64,000 nucleotides of DNA, from the NCBI GenBank assembly GCA_017744915.1, contig JAGIAH010000005.1, forward strand, positions 124,001-188,000, read 5' to 3'. A program made the translations under genes and the position numbers. The notes below the pieces were generated by a model that did not search any database, was not told the origin of the DNA, and worked only from the letters and a program-made list of their open reading frames with translations. Below, piece after piece: positions 52,043 through 60,818 of this stretch (within the stretch, counting starts at the first letter, position 1; each line of letters begins with the position of its first letter). The DNA comes from Agrobacterium tumefaciens (lineage in GTDB: Bacteria; Pseudomonadota; Alphaproteobacteria; Rhizobiales; Rhizobiaceae).

Positions 52043-53158
52043 ATGACCGAAACAGCTATAGCCAAGCCCATTCCAGTCACCGTCCTGACGGGATATCTCG
52101 GCGCCGGCAAGACGACGCTTCTCAACCGTATCCTCTCCGAGAACCACGGCAAGAAATACGCTGTCATCGTCAATGAATTCGGCGAGATCGGCATCGACAA
52201 CGATCTGATCGTCGAGTCTGATGAAGAAATCTACGAAATGAACAATGGCTGCGTGTGCTGCACCGTGCGCGGCGACCTGATCCGCGTCGTGGAAGGCCTG
52301 ATGCGCCGTCCGGGCCGCTTCGACGGCATTATCGTCGAGACGACGGGCCTTGCCGATCCGGTGCCCGTTGCCCAGACCTTCTTCATGGATGACGATGTGC
52401 GCGCCAAGACCGAGCTTGACGCCGTCGTTGCCCTCGTTGATGCCAAGCACCTGCCGCTGCGCCTGAAGGACAGCCGCGAGGCCGAAGACCAGATCGCCTT
52501 TGCCGATGTCGTCGTCGTCAACAAGACCGACCTCGTTTCGCCGGAGGAAGTGGCCCGCATCGAGGATATCGTCCGCGCCATCAATCCTTCCGCCCGCATC
52601 TACAAGACCACCCGTTCCGGCGTCGATCTCGCCCGGGTTCTCGACCAGGGCGCCTTCAATCTGGAACGCGCGCTCGAAAACGATCCGCATTTCCTCGAGC
52701 ACGGACATGAGGATCATGCCTGCGGCCCCGATTGCGATCATCATCACCACGACCATGACCACCATCATCACGACCACGACCATGATCACGGGCATCATCA
52801 CCATGATCACGACCATGGCCACGATCACCACCATGGCGCGGTCTCCCCGATCCATGATGTGACGGTGCAGTCGGTTTCGCTGCGCGGCGGCGAGATGAAC
52901 CCCGAGCGGTTCTTCCCGTGGATCCAGAAGGTCACCCAGACCGATGGCCCGAACATCCTGCGCCTCAAGGGCATCATCGCCTTCAAGGGCGATGCCGAGC
53001 GTTACGTGGTGCAGGGTGTGCACATGATCATCGAGGGCGATCACCAGCGCCCGTGGAAGGAAGATGAAAAGCGCGAAAGCCGCCTCGTCTTCATCGGCCG
53101 CGAGCTGGACCGCGAGAAGCTGGAAAAAAGCTTCAACGCCTGCCTCGCGACGGCCTGA
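52043..53158 (+). CDS. CobW/COG0523 family GTPase, His-rich metallochaperone
   Basis: A 371-residue P-loop GTPase. Walker A is GYLGAGKTT (residues 14-22), the metal motif CVCCTVR (about 71-77) is the CxCC of COG0523 proteins, and NKTD gives guanine specificity. Between about 225 and 270 is a very His/Asp-rich run that would bind zinc or other divalent metals. The C-terminal CobW_C domain (LRLKGIIAFKGDAERYVVQGVHM) closes it. These proteins deliver zinc or cobalt to client enzymes, often under zinc limitation; the upstream GTTAT-N3-ATAAC palindrome would fit Zur control. The WD40-type gene follows 236 bases later. Confidence 0.93.
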   Translation: MTETAIAKPIPVTVLTGYLGAGKTTLLNRILSENHGKKYAVIVNEFGEIGIDNDLIVESDEEIYEMNNGCVCCTVRGDLIRVVEGLMRRPGRFDGIIVETTGLADPVPVAQTFFMDDDVRAKTELDAVVALVDAKHLPLRLKDSREAEDQIAFADVVVVNKTDLVSPEEVARIEDIVRAINPSARIYKTTRSGVDLARVLDQGAFNLERALENDPHFLEHGHEDHACGPDCDHHHHDHDHHHHDHDHDHGHHHHDHDHGHDHHHGAVSPIHDVTVQSVSLRGGEMNPERFFPWIQKVTQTDGPNILRLKGIIAFKGDAERYVVQGVHMIIEGDHQRPWKEDEKRESRLVFIGRELDREKLEKSFNACLATA

Positions 53159-53171
53159 TACTTTCGCCTCC

Positions 53172-53290
53172 GTCACCCCGGCCTTGAGCCGGGGTTTCGC
53201 CGCGGCGCATCCGTGCCGCGAGTGATAAACCTTTCCTAATCAATGACTTGATCGTTCCGGCTTCTGGCTGATCACCGGAATGACGGATAA
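53172..53290. repeat. Dispersed palindromic element between cobW and the WD40-type gene
   Basis: Contains GTCACCCCGGCCTTGAGCCG, CGCGGCGCATCCGTGCCGCG, AATCAATGACTTGATC and a closing GATCACCGGAATGACGGAT. Block order is shared with the copies at 47868 and 49190. Confidence 0.65.
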
Positions 53291-53394
53291 GACTTACGAC
53301 TCGACGGGCGCAAACAATCCTCATAGAACTATGGCGACCGCCGGGCCGACACGACGTCGTCCCATCAGACACAGATACGAAAGACCGATGCCCC

Positions 53395-54387
53395 ATGCCG
53401 ACTGTTGCCCCGCTTGATATCGAAGGCCACGTGGTCTCGACCCATTTTCTCGGCGACATTCCGCTGTTTGCCACCGCCGCCGGCACCATTCACCGGCTGG
53501 ATGGCGGCGAGAAGGTGACGCAGGCGCATGACGGGCTTTTGACCTGCGTGCGCGATCCCTACAGCGCCACACTGCTTTCCGGCGGTGAAGACGGGCGCGT
53601 GCTGCGCATCGGCCATGATGGCAGCATCAGCGAAATTGCCAATGTGCCGCGCAAATGGGTGGGCGTCGTTGCCGGTGGGCCGCAGAAAGCGGTCGCTTAT
53701 GGCGTCGGCAAGTCCAGCTTCGTGCGGCTTTCGGATGGCACGGTCAAGGAATTCAAGGAAGAACGCACGGTGGAGGCTATCGCCTTTGCACCGAAGGGCC
53801 TGCGCATTGCCGTTGCCCGTTATAACGGCGTGACGCTGCACTGGGTGGCGACCGCGGGCGATCCCGTCGATCTGGAATGGAAGGGTGCCCATACCGGCGT
53901 CACTTTCTCGCCCGACGGCAAGTTCCTCGTCACCACCATGCAGGAAAACGCCCTGCATGGCTGGAAAATGGAAGCCACCAAGGGCGGCATGGAAGCCCGC
54001 CACATGCGCATGACGGGTTACCCCGCCAAGGTCAAATCCGTGTCCTGGTCGGCAAAGGGCAAATGGCTCGCCTCCTCCGGCGCGCCGGCCGCCATCGTCT
54101 GGCCGTTTGCCGGCAAGGACGGCCCGATGGGCAAGGCACCGGAGGAACTCGGCAGCCGCGCCAATATCATGGTCACCAATGTCGCCTTCCACCCGGTGGA
54201 AGACGTGCTCGCCATCGGTTTCATCGACGGCATGATTCTTGGCGTGCGGCTCGCGGACGGCAAGGAAGCCCTGCTACGTCGCCCCGGCAAGGGCGCTATC
54301 ACGGCCATGGACTGGAGCGCCACCGGCAAGCTGCTGGCCTTTGCCTCGGAAGCGGGCGATTGCGGGATTATCGATATTTCGGCGTGA
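53395..54387 (+). CDS. WD40 repeat-like protein
   Basis: A 330-residue soluble beta-propeller-like protein. Repeat units such as QAHDGLLTCVRDPYSATLLSGGEDGRVLRI, AHTGVTFSPDGKFLVTTMQENALHGWKM and KSVSWSAKGKWLASSGAPAAIVWPF have the SPDGK-LVT and W-K/D pattern of WD40 repeats, probably seven blades. No signal peptide is seen. Such proteins are scaffolds; in rhizobia I recall this gene next to a COG0523 GTPase, so it may help metal delivery or bind the same client. Function is not established. Confidence 0.75.
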   Translation: MPTVAPLDIEGHVVSTHFLGDIPLFATAAGTIHRLDGGEKVTQAHDGLLTCVRDPYSATLLSGGEDGRVLRIGHDGSISEIANVPRKWVGVVAGGPQKAVAYGVGKSSFVRLSDGTVKEFKEERTVEAIAFAPKGLRIAVARYNGVTLHWVATAGDPVDLEWKGAHTGVTFSPDGKFLVTTMQENALHGWKMEATKGGMEARHMRMTGYPAKVKSVSWSAKGKWLASSGAPAAIVWPFAGKDGPMGKAPEELGSRANIMVTNVAFHPVEDVLAIGFIDGMILGVRLADGKEALLRRPGKGAITAMDWSATGKLLAFASEAGDCGIIDISA

Positions 54388-54397
54388 GGCACGGAAG

Positions 54398-54500
54398 CGC
54401 CCGTCATTCCGGCCTGGAGCCGGAATCCGGCCAGCCCAAATCCTTGGGCTGAAAAGGATTTTTTGCGCCGCGCAGATCCGCACCGGCTGAAGACTGACAT
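54398..54500. repeat. Dispersed palindromic element
   Basis: GTCATTCCGGCCTGGAGCCG, GCCCAAATCCTTGGGC, GCGCCGCGCAGATCCGC and GACATGACGG in the family order, immediately after the WD40-type gene. Confidence 0.65.
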
Positions 54501-54623
54501 GACGGAAGTGAGGACGTACCGGGAGCGAGATCTTTACGTCGTATGCGGTGAGAGAACCCGTGCAACGGCATTTATGTGCTTACCCGGACGCAATTATTGC
54601 GCCGAAACAGCCGCGCGATTGCC

Positions 54624-55805
54624 CTATTCCGCCACCTGCCGCCGCGTCAGGAACAAGAGCAGCAATGCCGCGCCGGCCCCGACGGAAGCCAGCCGGATCG
54701 CCGCGCCGAAGCTTGCATATTGCGCCACGAAGCCCATCAGCGGCACCGCAAAAAGCGCGGCGAGGAAGATGGAATTCATGTAGAGCGCCGTTGCGCGCGC
54801 CATGCGGCCACGCGCGAAGCCCTGCACGAAGGTCAGCGATGCGCCGGCGCAAAGGCCGTAATAGGCCCCTTCCATGGCCGCACCGACCAGCATGGCCGGC
54901 AATGTCGTTACCGAAGCGATGACATTGAAGGCGATGATGGCCATCACCGCCGCAACGCACAGAAGCAGCCGGGCGCTGACCCGGCGCATCATCCGCGGCG
55001 CAAGCAGGATCAACAACACCTCCATGGCACATTTGACGCTGAGCGACAGGCCCGGTGCGTAATCCGGCAGGCCGACCTCGCGCACCAGAAACACCGGCAG
55101 CGCCGAAGCGCAGAGCGCATGGGCGAAGGACATGCAGAAACTCGCCGTCGCCGCCATCAATAGCGGCAGGTTACGCCCGGCATCGGCTCCGCCGTCCTCG
55201 CGCCGTTCCATCGGGCACGTCTGGCCGCGCGGCACGATGGCAAGCGCCAGCCCGGCCCAGATCGCCGTCATCAGCATGGCATTGGCGAAGACGGCCTTCG
55301 CCCCGGCAAGATCGACGATCAGAAAGGCAGCGGCCGGAAACAGCATCCATGCCAGCGACACCATCATCCGCAGGAAGGCGTTATAGGAGGCCGTATCGAG
55401 TGCCTTCACCCGCCCATGATAGCGCCCGTAGCTGAAGACGAGGGTGCTGGCGGCGTTGGAAAGCCCCATGCCCGTCGCCGTTACCGCCACCAGCAGCGCC
55501 AGATGCCCGAAACTGGCAGCCACCGCCGCAACGAAGGCGCCGAGCGCGGAAAGCAACAGCAGCGGCCGCACCCGCACCCCGGCATCCACCCTTTCGCCAT
55601 AAAGACGACTGGCCACAATGGACGCCACCATCGCCGTCACGCTGTAAAGACCGAGCGTAGCCGGCGGGTGGCCAAGCACCTGAATGATATAAAAACCGAT
55701 AAACGGCACGATGGACGCATTAGTGCTGCCGGCAACGAAAACCAGCAACGCGATCATATAGGCCTGACGATCAAAAGCGCCGGGCGAAGTACTTCTCTGT
55801 AGCAT
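54624..55805 (-). CDS. MFS transporter, sugar efflux (SetA/SotB)-like
   Basis: A 393-residue membrane protein with about twelve hydrophobic spans in two halves joined by a charged loop (PRGQTCPMERREDGGADAG). The start FDRQAYMIALLVFVAGSTNASIVPFIGFYI and the loop SRLYGERVDAGVRVRP resemble the sugar efflux transporter group of the major facilitator superfamily. The substrate is not deducible. It stands alone; 285 bases without a recognisable gene separate it from the outer-membrane protein gene. Confidence 0.82.
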   Translation of the reverse strand: MLQRSTSPGAFDRQAYMIALLVFVAGSTNASIVPFIGFYIIQVLGHPPATLGLYSVTAMVASIVASRLYGERVDAGVRVRPLLLLSALGAFVAAVAASFGHLALLVAVTATGMGLSNAASTLVFSYGRYHGRVKALDTASYNAFLRMMVSLAWMLFPAAAFLIVDLAGAKAVFANAMLMTAIWAGLALAIVPRGQTCPMERREDGGADAGRNLPLLMAATASFCMSFAHALCASALPVFLVREVGLPDYAPGLSLSVKCAMEVLLILLAPRMMRRVSARLLLCVAAVMAIIAFNVIASVTTLPAMLVGAAMEGAYYGLCAGASLTFVQGFARGRMARATALYMNSIFLAALFAVPLMGFVAQYASFGAAIRLASVGAGAALLLLFLTRRQVAE

Positions 55806-56090
55806 GGGAATCGACTGGAGACGGCAGTGGGTTGAAACCCAACATCACACCAAAACAGCCTGCCGTTCAAGGCCGCCTGAAGGGGACGCGGCGCAGTTTC
55901 GTGTCCGGATGAAACCAAACCGCCATTCACTGACGGCCAGACGTCACCTTTCAGGCGCGACGCGGACCAGAGGCCCCCGCCCGGAGGATGGTTTCCACCG
56001 AGCAGGCTGGGGAATCGATGTTGCGGCGAGACTGCCCCCGTGCAGGCGCCGTGGCGACAGACACCTGCTGCGGGACCGACGTGCCGTGGA

Positions 56091-56738
56091 TCAGAACTTC
56101 ACGCCGAGGCCGACATTAACGACGTGGTCGCTAAGCTTTCCATCGGCGGAAATGCCCTGGACCGTGTAGGTTTCCTTACCGAAATCGTTGTAACGATATT
56201 CGAGACGGCCAAAGACATTGTCGGTGAAGGCGTAATCAATGCCCGCGCCGATCGTCCAGCCATTCAGCACCTTGCTGGCATTGCCGATGGGTGTCTTGAT
56301 CTCGCTGTCCGTCGCGGTGTAACCACCGGCGGTGTAGATGAGCGCGCGGTCCATGGCGTAACCGGCACGCAGGCGGGCAGAGCCGTTCAGGCCTGCGGAA
56401 ACCTTGCTGAGATCGATGGTCTTCTTGCCCCAGGCATAACCGAGATCGCCCTCGACGCCGAGAATGACCGACGGTGCAACCTCGGCATTATAACCGGCGA
56501 AACCCGCAAAACGTCCGCCGTCGAAACTATGCTTTTCGGTATCGCCGCCTTCGGTCGACTTCAACCGATTCCAGCCATAACCTCCGGAAACACCGGCATA
56601 AAAACCATCCCAGGAGAAGGAGGGCGTACCATCATCGACGACCGGTGCTGCCGGAACATCGCTCACGGCATCAGCGGCAACAGCCGCGCTGGAAAGAATG
56701 CCGAGCACGGCAAGTGCAAGAAATGACTGTTTCAACAT
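56091..56738 (-). CDS. Outer membrane beta-barrel protein (Omp25/Omp31/RopB-like)
   Basis: A 215-residue outer-membrane protein. The signal peptide is MLKQSFLALAVLGILSSAAV, cleaved near ADA. The mature part has WDGFYAGVSGGYGWN, then alternating strands (FAGYNAEVAPSVILGVEGDLGYAWG, RLRAGYAMDRALIYTAGGYTATD, WTIGAGIDYAFTDNVFGRLEYRY) and ends in Phe, the beta-barrel assembly signal. This is the rhizobial/Brucella porin-like surface family, eight-stranded. AAGGAGTTATTTC is the ribosome site. An AT-rich stretch lies upstream. Confidence 0.92.
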   Translation of the reverse strand: MLKQSFLALAVLGILSSAAVAADAVSDVPAAPVVDDGTPSFSWDGFYAGVSGGYGWNRLKSTEGGDTEKHSFDGGRFAGFAGYNAEVAPSVILGVEGDLGYAWGKKTIDLSKVSAGLNGSARLRAGYAMDRALIYTAGGYTATDSEIKTPIGNASKVLNGWTIGAGIDYAFTDNVFGRLEYRYNDFGKETYTVQGISADGKLSDHVVNVGLGVKF

Positions 56739-57273
56739 GAAATAACTCCTTCAAAATTTCCTTGCCCGACAAAAAGCGGGCCGCAAACGAACCCACCACC
56801 GAAAGCACAATCGCAAATGGCGAGTCGGAGGCATGTAGCAATGGAAACATTCAAAGGTTAAAAGCAAGTAACAAAAACAGAAAAACTGAAGTATTTAAAA
56901 ATAAAGGCTCGAATATCCGGAATATTATTAAGTTTATAAAGCAATAAATTAGTAATTTTCGATACGTATTTCCCGACAGATCAATCCCCGCCCTCGCTCG
57001 GACCGGCAGGCGCGGCATGCATGCCTGTCGTTGCACCGCGCTGGCGGGCCACGCCGAAAAAAAGGGAGCCTCGGGGGGCTCCCTTCCAGTCATGCGATGC
57101 GCCGTTTGTTCTTGCCGGCCACGCCCTGCGCCATACACACGCAACTCGGGGAGTGTTCCGGCTTATGCGCTGCGCGCATCGTTTTCGTCGAAAACCCCTG
57201 TCGGTTTTCGAATTGCCCCATGGGAGCAGGATGGCGAAATGCCCAGCGGTTTCGCCATCCCGTTCTTCGTCCC
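56739..57273. other. AT-rich intergenic region
   Basis: About 535 bases without a supported gene. From 56860 to 56960 the sequence is strikingly AT-rich for this genome and holds AATAT-N5-ATATT (56912-56926), likely part of the omp promoter. A minus-strand terminator lies at 57062-57085. Short ORFs here lack ribosome sites. Confidence 0.6.
57055..57085 (-). terminator. Rho-independent terminator, minus strand
   Basis: On the minus strand AAGGGAGCC/GGCTCCCTT with a six-base loop is followed by a T-rich run (TTTTTTT). It would end transcription of the small secreted protein gene at 57274-57561 after a 3' leader of about 190 bases. Confidence 0.75.
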
Positions 57274-57561
57274 TTAGTGCCGGCGCTTCTTGCCGCCGTC
57301 ATTCTTGTTGTCGATGACATCAACGGAGGTCTTGTTACCGTTCAGCACACCGTTCAGGATACCGGTCTTGTTGCCATTCAGAATCCCGTTATTGGACAGG
57401 ATACCGCTGACACCGAGATCGATGCTCGGCGAGACGACGACAAGTGCGCCGCCCTTGTTGCTGTTTCCGGACAGGATGCCACCCAGAAGACCGCCCGCAT
57501 TGGCCTGACCAACGGAAGCGACAGTAAGAATAGCGGCGACACAAGCAAATTTAGCAATCAT
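57274..57561 (-). CDS. Small secreted Asn/Gly-repeat protein (95 aa)
   Basis: A 95-residue exported protein. Signal peptide MIAKFACVAAILTVASVGQANA is followed by GGLLGGILSGNS and then short repeats around G-I/V-L-N-G-N-K (SNNGILNGNKTGILNGVLNGNKTS), ending in a basic GGKKRRH tail. No family is recognised. Repeats of this sort suggest a surface or matrix-associated peptide. GAGAGAG precedes the ATG. It lies in an AT-rich region between the outer membrane protein gene and a second beta-barrel gene. Confidence 0.65.
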   Translation of the reverse strand: MIAKFACVAAILTVASVGQANAGGLLGGILSGNSNKGGALVVVSPSIDLGVSGILSNNGILNGNKTGILNGVLNGNKTSVDVIDNKNDGGKKRRH

Positions 57562-57825
57562 TTCTCTCTCCTCTATGTTTGATCACGCCATCTGGCGTAA
57601 CTGAACTGTATATTTAGAGGATTCTAATTCAAGCAAAGGCTAATATTACAATAAACGATTAACATTAATACTTGCAATTTTAATTAAATTTTAAAGTCCA
57701 TCCATCCGCATCCTCCCTCCCTTTCCGCACATTTCCAGTCACCACCCGTGCCGCGACAGTAAAGTGGCGCAGCGAAACTTTGTTAACCATCCAAATATAA
57801 GATATTGCTTAATTAGAGACCGGAG

Positions 57826-59010
57826 ATGCGAATGCGGCTGGGGGGATACATCGCGCTTGTTCTTTGGCTTGCCTGCGCCTGCGGCGCGCGGGCGGGTGAA
57901 AAGGCCGATGAGCACAACATCACCTATAAATCCGGTATCGTCTATGACACCAATTATTTCGCCGACACCAACCGGTTGAGCGCAATTTCGCTGCGCGCCG
58001 GCTTCGGGCTCAACGGCAAGATCGCATTGGAGGGGGCAGAGCTGCGTTATTCGCTGGAACAGGAGGAAGTCCGCCTGCCCCGCTACCGTTTCGCCAACGA
58101 ACATAATACCATCGCCTCGCTGGGGCTGACGAAACGCTTTTCCGAAAAGCTGGAATGGGCCTTGGAACTGCGCGGCACCCGCAGCGATGCCGGCGATATA
58201 TTCCTGCATCTGCCCGAGGAAGACATCGGCTACCGGCAGCTGGATCACAAGCTGGAGGCCTCTTCCCGGCTCGGCCTGCTTGCGCTTGGCGGCAAGACCA
58301 CGCTGACGACAAGCCTTGCCAGCCTGATGAAGGGCAAGGCGCGTTTCCGCCCGGCCTATTTCGAACCCACGCGGCTGGAGGCCAACGAGGCGCTTCTGTC
58401 CCTCAAGGCCGAATATGAGCGGCCGCTGGCCGGTGGCGAAGCCGGATTGACGATTGCCTATGACCGCATTCTCGTGCCGCAAGGGCAGCGGGAGAAATAT
58501 GAGCGGTTCCAGGCCAATACGCTGCGCGGCTCTTTGGCCTATGGCTACAGGTTCTCCGACCGTTTCGCGGTTCTGGCCGAAGCGGGCCTGACGACCATCA
58601 CCGGTGACGAGATCAGCGACAAGGTGAAACGCTCGCGGCCCTATCTCAGGGCGGAAGCGGAGATGAAGGCCACCGACCGCATCGCCTTCGGCATCGGCTT
58701 TTCGCAGGACTACGCACTTTTCGATCCGGATGATCCCATTGCCGAATTTCACCGCCGCTGGCAATTCGTCGTAAAAAGCAGGCTTTCCGAGAAAGTGGGG
58801 CTCGATCTTGCCCTGCACCGTGTCCACAAGGACTGGATCTATTATAACTATGACAGCAGCGAGCGCCGGCTGGTCGCCACGCTGTCTTTCGACACCGGTA
58901 AGAACAGCAAGCTGGAAGTGGAATTCAACCGTCTTCTGCACGGCGAGCGGGACACCGAGTTCTCCTATAGCGGCTCCAGCATCGCCTCCCGTTTCAGCGG
59001 CACCTTCTGA
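57826..59010 (+). CDS. Predicted outer membrane beta-barrel protein (394 aa)
   Basis: A 394-residue protein with a signal peptide (about 1-23, ending CGARAG) and then alternating polar/hydrophobic strands throughout (ISLRAGFGLNGKIALEGAELRYSLEQ, LRGSLAYGYRFSDRFAVLAEAGLTTI, YLRAEAEMKATDRIAFGIGFSQDYALF). It ends SIASRFSGTF, with the terminal Phe expected for barrel insertion. It looks like the outer-membrane barrels found near exopolysaccharide genes, but no family is certain. The upstream 264 bases are AT-rich and hold no gene. Confidence 0.7.
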   Translation: MRMRLGGYIALVLWLACACGARAGEKADEHNITYKSGIVYDTNYFADTNRLSAISLRAGFGLNGKIALEGAELRYSLEQEEVRLPRYRFANEHNTIASLGLTKRFSEKLEWALELRGTRSDAGDIFLHLPEEDIGYRQLDHKLEASSRLGLLALGGKTTLTTSLASLMKGKARFRPAYFEPTRLEANEALLSLKAEYERPLAGGEAGLTIAYDRILVPQGQREKYERFQANTLRGSLAYGYRFSDRFAVLAEAGLTTITGDEISDKVKRSRPYLRAEAEMKATDRIAFGIGFSQDYALFDPDDPIAEFHRRWQFVVKSRLSEKVGLDLALHRVHKDWIYYNYDSSERRLVATLSFDTGKNSKLEVEFNRLLHGERDTEFSYSGSSIASRFSGTF

Positions 59011-59121
59011 GATAGACCGCCCCGCCCGCGCGACGCATCAAACGGCACGGCAGGTCGAAATTCGGTCCCATTTTCTGTTACAGTCGGGCCGTCGAGATTC
59101 GAAGGCAGGACAGACCGGATA

Positions 59122-59763
59122 ATGAACAGACGATTTTTGCTCCTCGCGGCCGGCCTTGCCTGCATTCCCGTCGCGGCCTCCGCGCATCCGCATATCTTTG
59201 CCGAAGCGCGCATGGAAATTGTCGAGGGACCGAACGGCACCGTTCAGGAAGTGCGCAACATCTGGCGTTTCGACGAGATGTTCTCGGCAAGCGTGGTGAT
59301 GGATTACGACAAGAACAGCGATCTGAAGCTGGATAAGGACGAGCTCGCCGATATCGGCAATACGGTTCTGGAATCTCTTGCCGAATATTCCTATTACACC
59401 TTCATCACCGCCAATGGAAAACCGGTGGAGTTCGGAAAGCCCGACGCCATTCACGTCGATTACAAGGATCAGCAGATCCTGATGTTCTTTTCCGTGAAGC
59501 CGAACAAACCTCTCGCCATCAAGGGCAAGCTGAGTTTCGGCGCTTGGGATCCGACCATGTATACGGCGATCGACTTCGCCAAGGACGGTGATATCGCCAC
59601 CGAAGGCAAGGACCTCAATGCCTGCAAACACCATATCGTCCGGCCCGATCCCGACGAGGTGATTTCGCAGAACCAGGGCACGCTCACCGATGCCTTCTTC
59701 AACGACCCGACCGGCACCGACATGACCAAGCTCTTCGCCACCCGGCTGGAGGTGACATGCTGA
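59122..59763 (+). CDS. DUF1007 family periplasmic protein, partner of a NicO transporter
   Basis: A 213-residue exported protein. The signal peptide ends at AASA and the mature protein begins HPHIFAEARMEIVEG, the DUF1007 hallmark; the HPH triad could bind nickel or cobalt. YDKNSDLKLDKDELADIG resembles an EF-hand-like acidic loop. DUF1007 genes sit next to NicO/RcnA nickel-cobalt transporters. The stop overlaps the next gene by seven bases, so the two are coupled. It probably hands metal to, or receives it from, the transporter. Confidence 0.87.
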   Translation: MNRRFLLLAAGLACIPVAASAHPHIFAEARMEIVEGPNGTVQEVRNIWRFDEMFSASVVMDYDKNSDLKLDKDELADIGNTVLESLAEYSYYTFITANGKPVEFGKPDAIHVDYKDQQILMFFSVKPNKPLAIKGKLSFGAWDPTMYTAIDFAKDGDIATEGKDLNACKHHIVRPDPDEVISQNQGTLTDAFFNDPTGTDMTKLFATRLEVTC

Positions 59764-60818
59764 GCCGCAGGGCGGGCCTGACGGCAAGCCTCTTCGCCGT
59801 CGCCATCGGCCTGCTTGCGGCAGCCGGCGCCGCCCATGCGCAGTCACCGCTCGGCATCGGCTCGGCCGAGCCGTCCTTTTCCGTCGGCGGGCCGTTTGGA
59901 CCGCTGATGCAATGGATCAATGTGCACCAGCAGATGTTTTATCGCGCATTGACCGGCGCGTTGAAGGCCATGCGCGAGGATGGCTGGGCGCTGGGTTCGC
60001 TGATCGGCCTTTCTTTTGCCTATGGCGTTTTCCATGCCGCCGGCCCCGGCCACGGCAAGGCGGTCATCTCGTCGTATATGATCGCCAATGAAACACAGCT
60101 GAAACGCGGCATTCTCATTTCCTTCGTTTCGGCGCTCATCCAGGGCGCGGTCGCCATCGGCCTCGTCGGCGCCGCATGGCTCGTGCTGCGCGGCACCTCC
60201 ATCACCATGACGAAAGCGACACAGGCGATGGAAATCGCCAGTTTCGCCATGGTCGCCCTGTTCGGCGCCTGGCTTCTGGTGCGAAAACTCTGGTCGCTGC
60301 GCATCCGGCGCGAACCCGTCGCCGTCTTCGCCACGGCGGGCGAAACCCCGGCCGGCAGAACCACCGGCATGGGCACGGGGCTCAGATTTCAGGGAAAGCC
60401 GGTTTTTGCCGATCACGACCATGACGGCACCGGTGATCTCTGCGCGGCCTGCGGCAAATCCCATGCGCCCGATCCCATGCTGCTGAAGGGCCGGAATTTC
60501 AGCCTGCAGGAAGCCTGGTCGGCCATCATCGCCGTGGGGCTCCGCCCCTGTTCGGGCGCGATCATCGTTATGAGCTTCGCGCTTTTGAACGGGCTTTTTC
60601 TCGGCGGCGTGCTCTCCGTGCTTGCCATGTCGCTCGGCACCGCCATCACGGTGTCGCTGCTCGCCACCATGGCCGTGTCGGCCAAGGGCCTCGCCGTGCG
60701 TTTCGCCGGCCCCGGCAGCAGCAGGGCAGCCGGCATCAGCCACGCGATCGAAATCGCCGGCGCGCTGTTCGTGCTCTTGATGGGCCTGATGCTGCTCGGC
60801 GCGTCGCTTCAGTCCTGA
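59757..60818 (+). CDS. NicO family nickel/cobalt transporter
   Basis: A 353-residue membrane protein of the NicO/RcnA group. The motif AYGVFHAAGPGHGKAVISSY (about residues 88-107) contains the conserved His pair, and VGLRPCSGAIIVMSFALLNGLFLGG is the second family motif. A small His/Cys loop (DHDHDGTGDLCAACGKSHAPDP, about 220-241) may bind metal. Six spans or more are predicted. Members export or import Ni2+/Co2+; the pairing with DUF1007 is widespread in alphaproteobacteria. It ends overlapping, tail to tail, with the gene at 60809. Confidence 0.9.
   Translation: MLSRRAGLTASLFAVAIGLLAAAGAAHAQSPLGIGSAEPSFSVGGPFGPLMQWINVHQQMFYRALTGALKAMREDGWALGSLIGLSFAYGVFHAAGPGHGKAVISSYMIANETQLKRGILISFVSALIQGAVAIGLVGAAWLVLRGTSITMTKATQAMEIASFAMVALFGAWLLVRKLWSLRIRREPVAVFATAGETPAGRTTGMGTGLRFQGKPVFADHDHDGTGDLCAACGKSHAPDPMLLKGRNFSLQEAWSAIIAVGLRPCSGAIIVMSFALLNGLFLGGVLSVLAMSLGTAITVSLLATMAVSAKGLAVRFAGPGSSRAAGISHAIEIAGALFVLLMGLMLLGASLQS

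Noticed and set aside
52740-52840. Tandem repeat or CRISPR-like pattern of CATCACGACCATG units
   Set aside because: It is in frame inside cobW and encodes the His/Asp-rich metal-binding segment; there are no spacers.
51914-53176. 420-codon minus-strand ORF with a Met/Val-rich run
   Set aside because: It is the reverse of the cobW gene; the Met/Val run is the complement of the His-rich codons.
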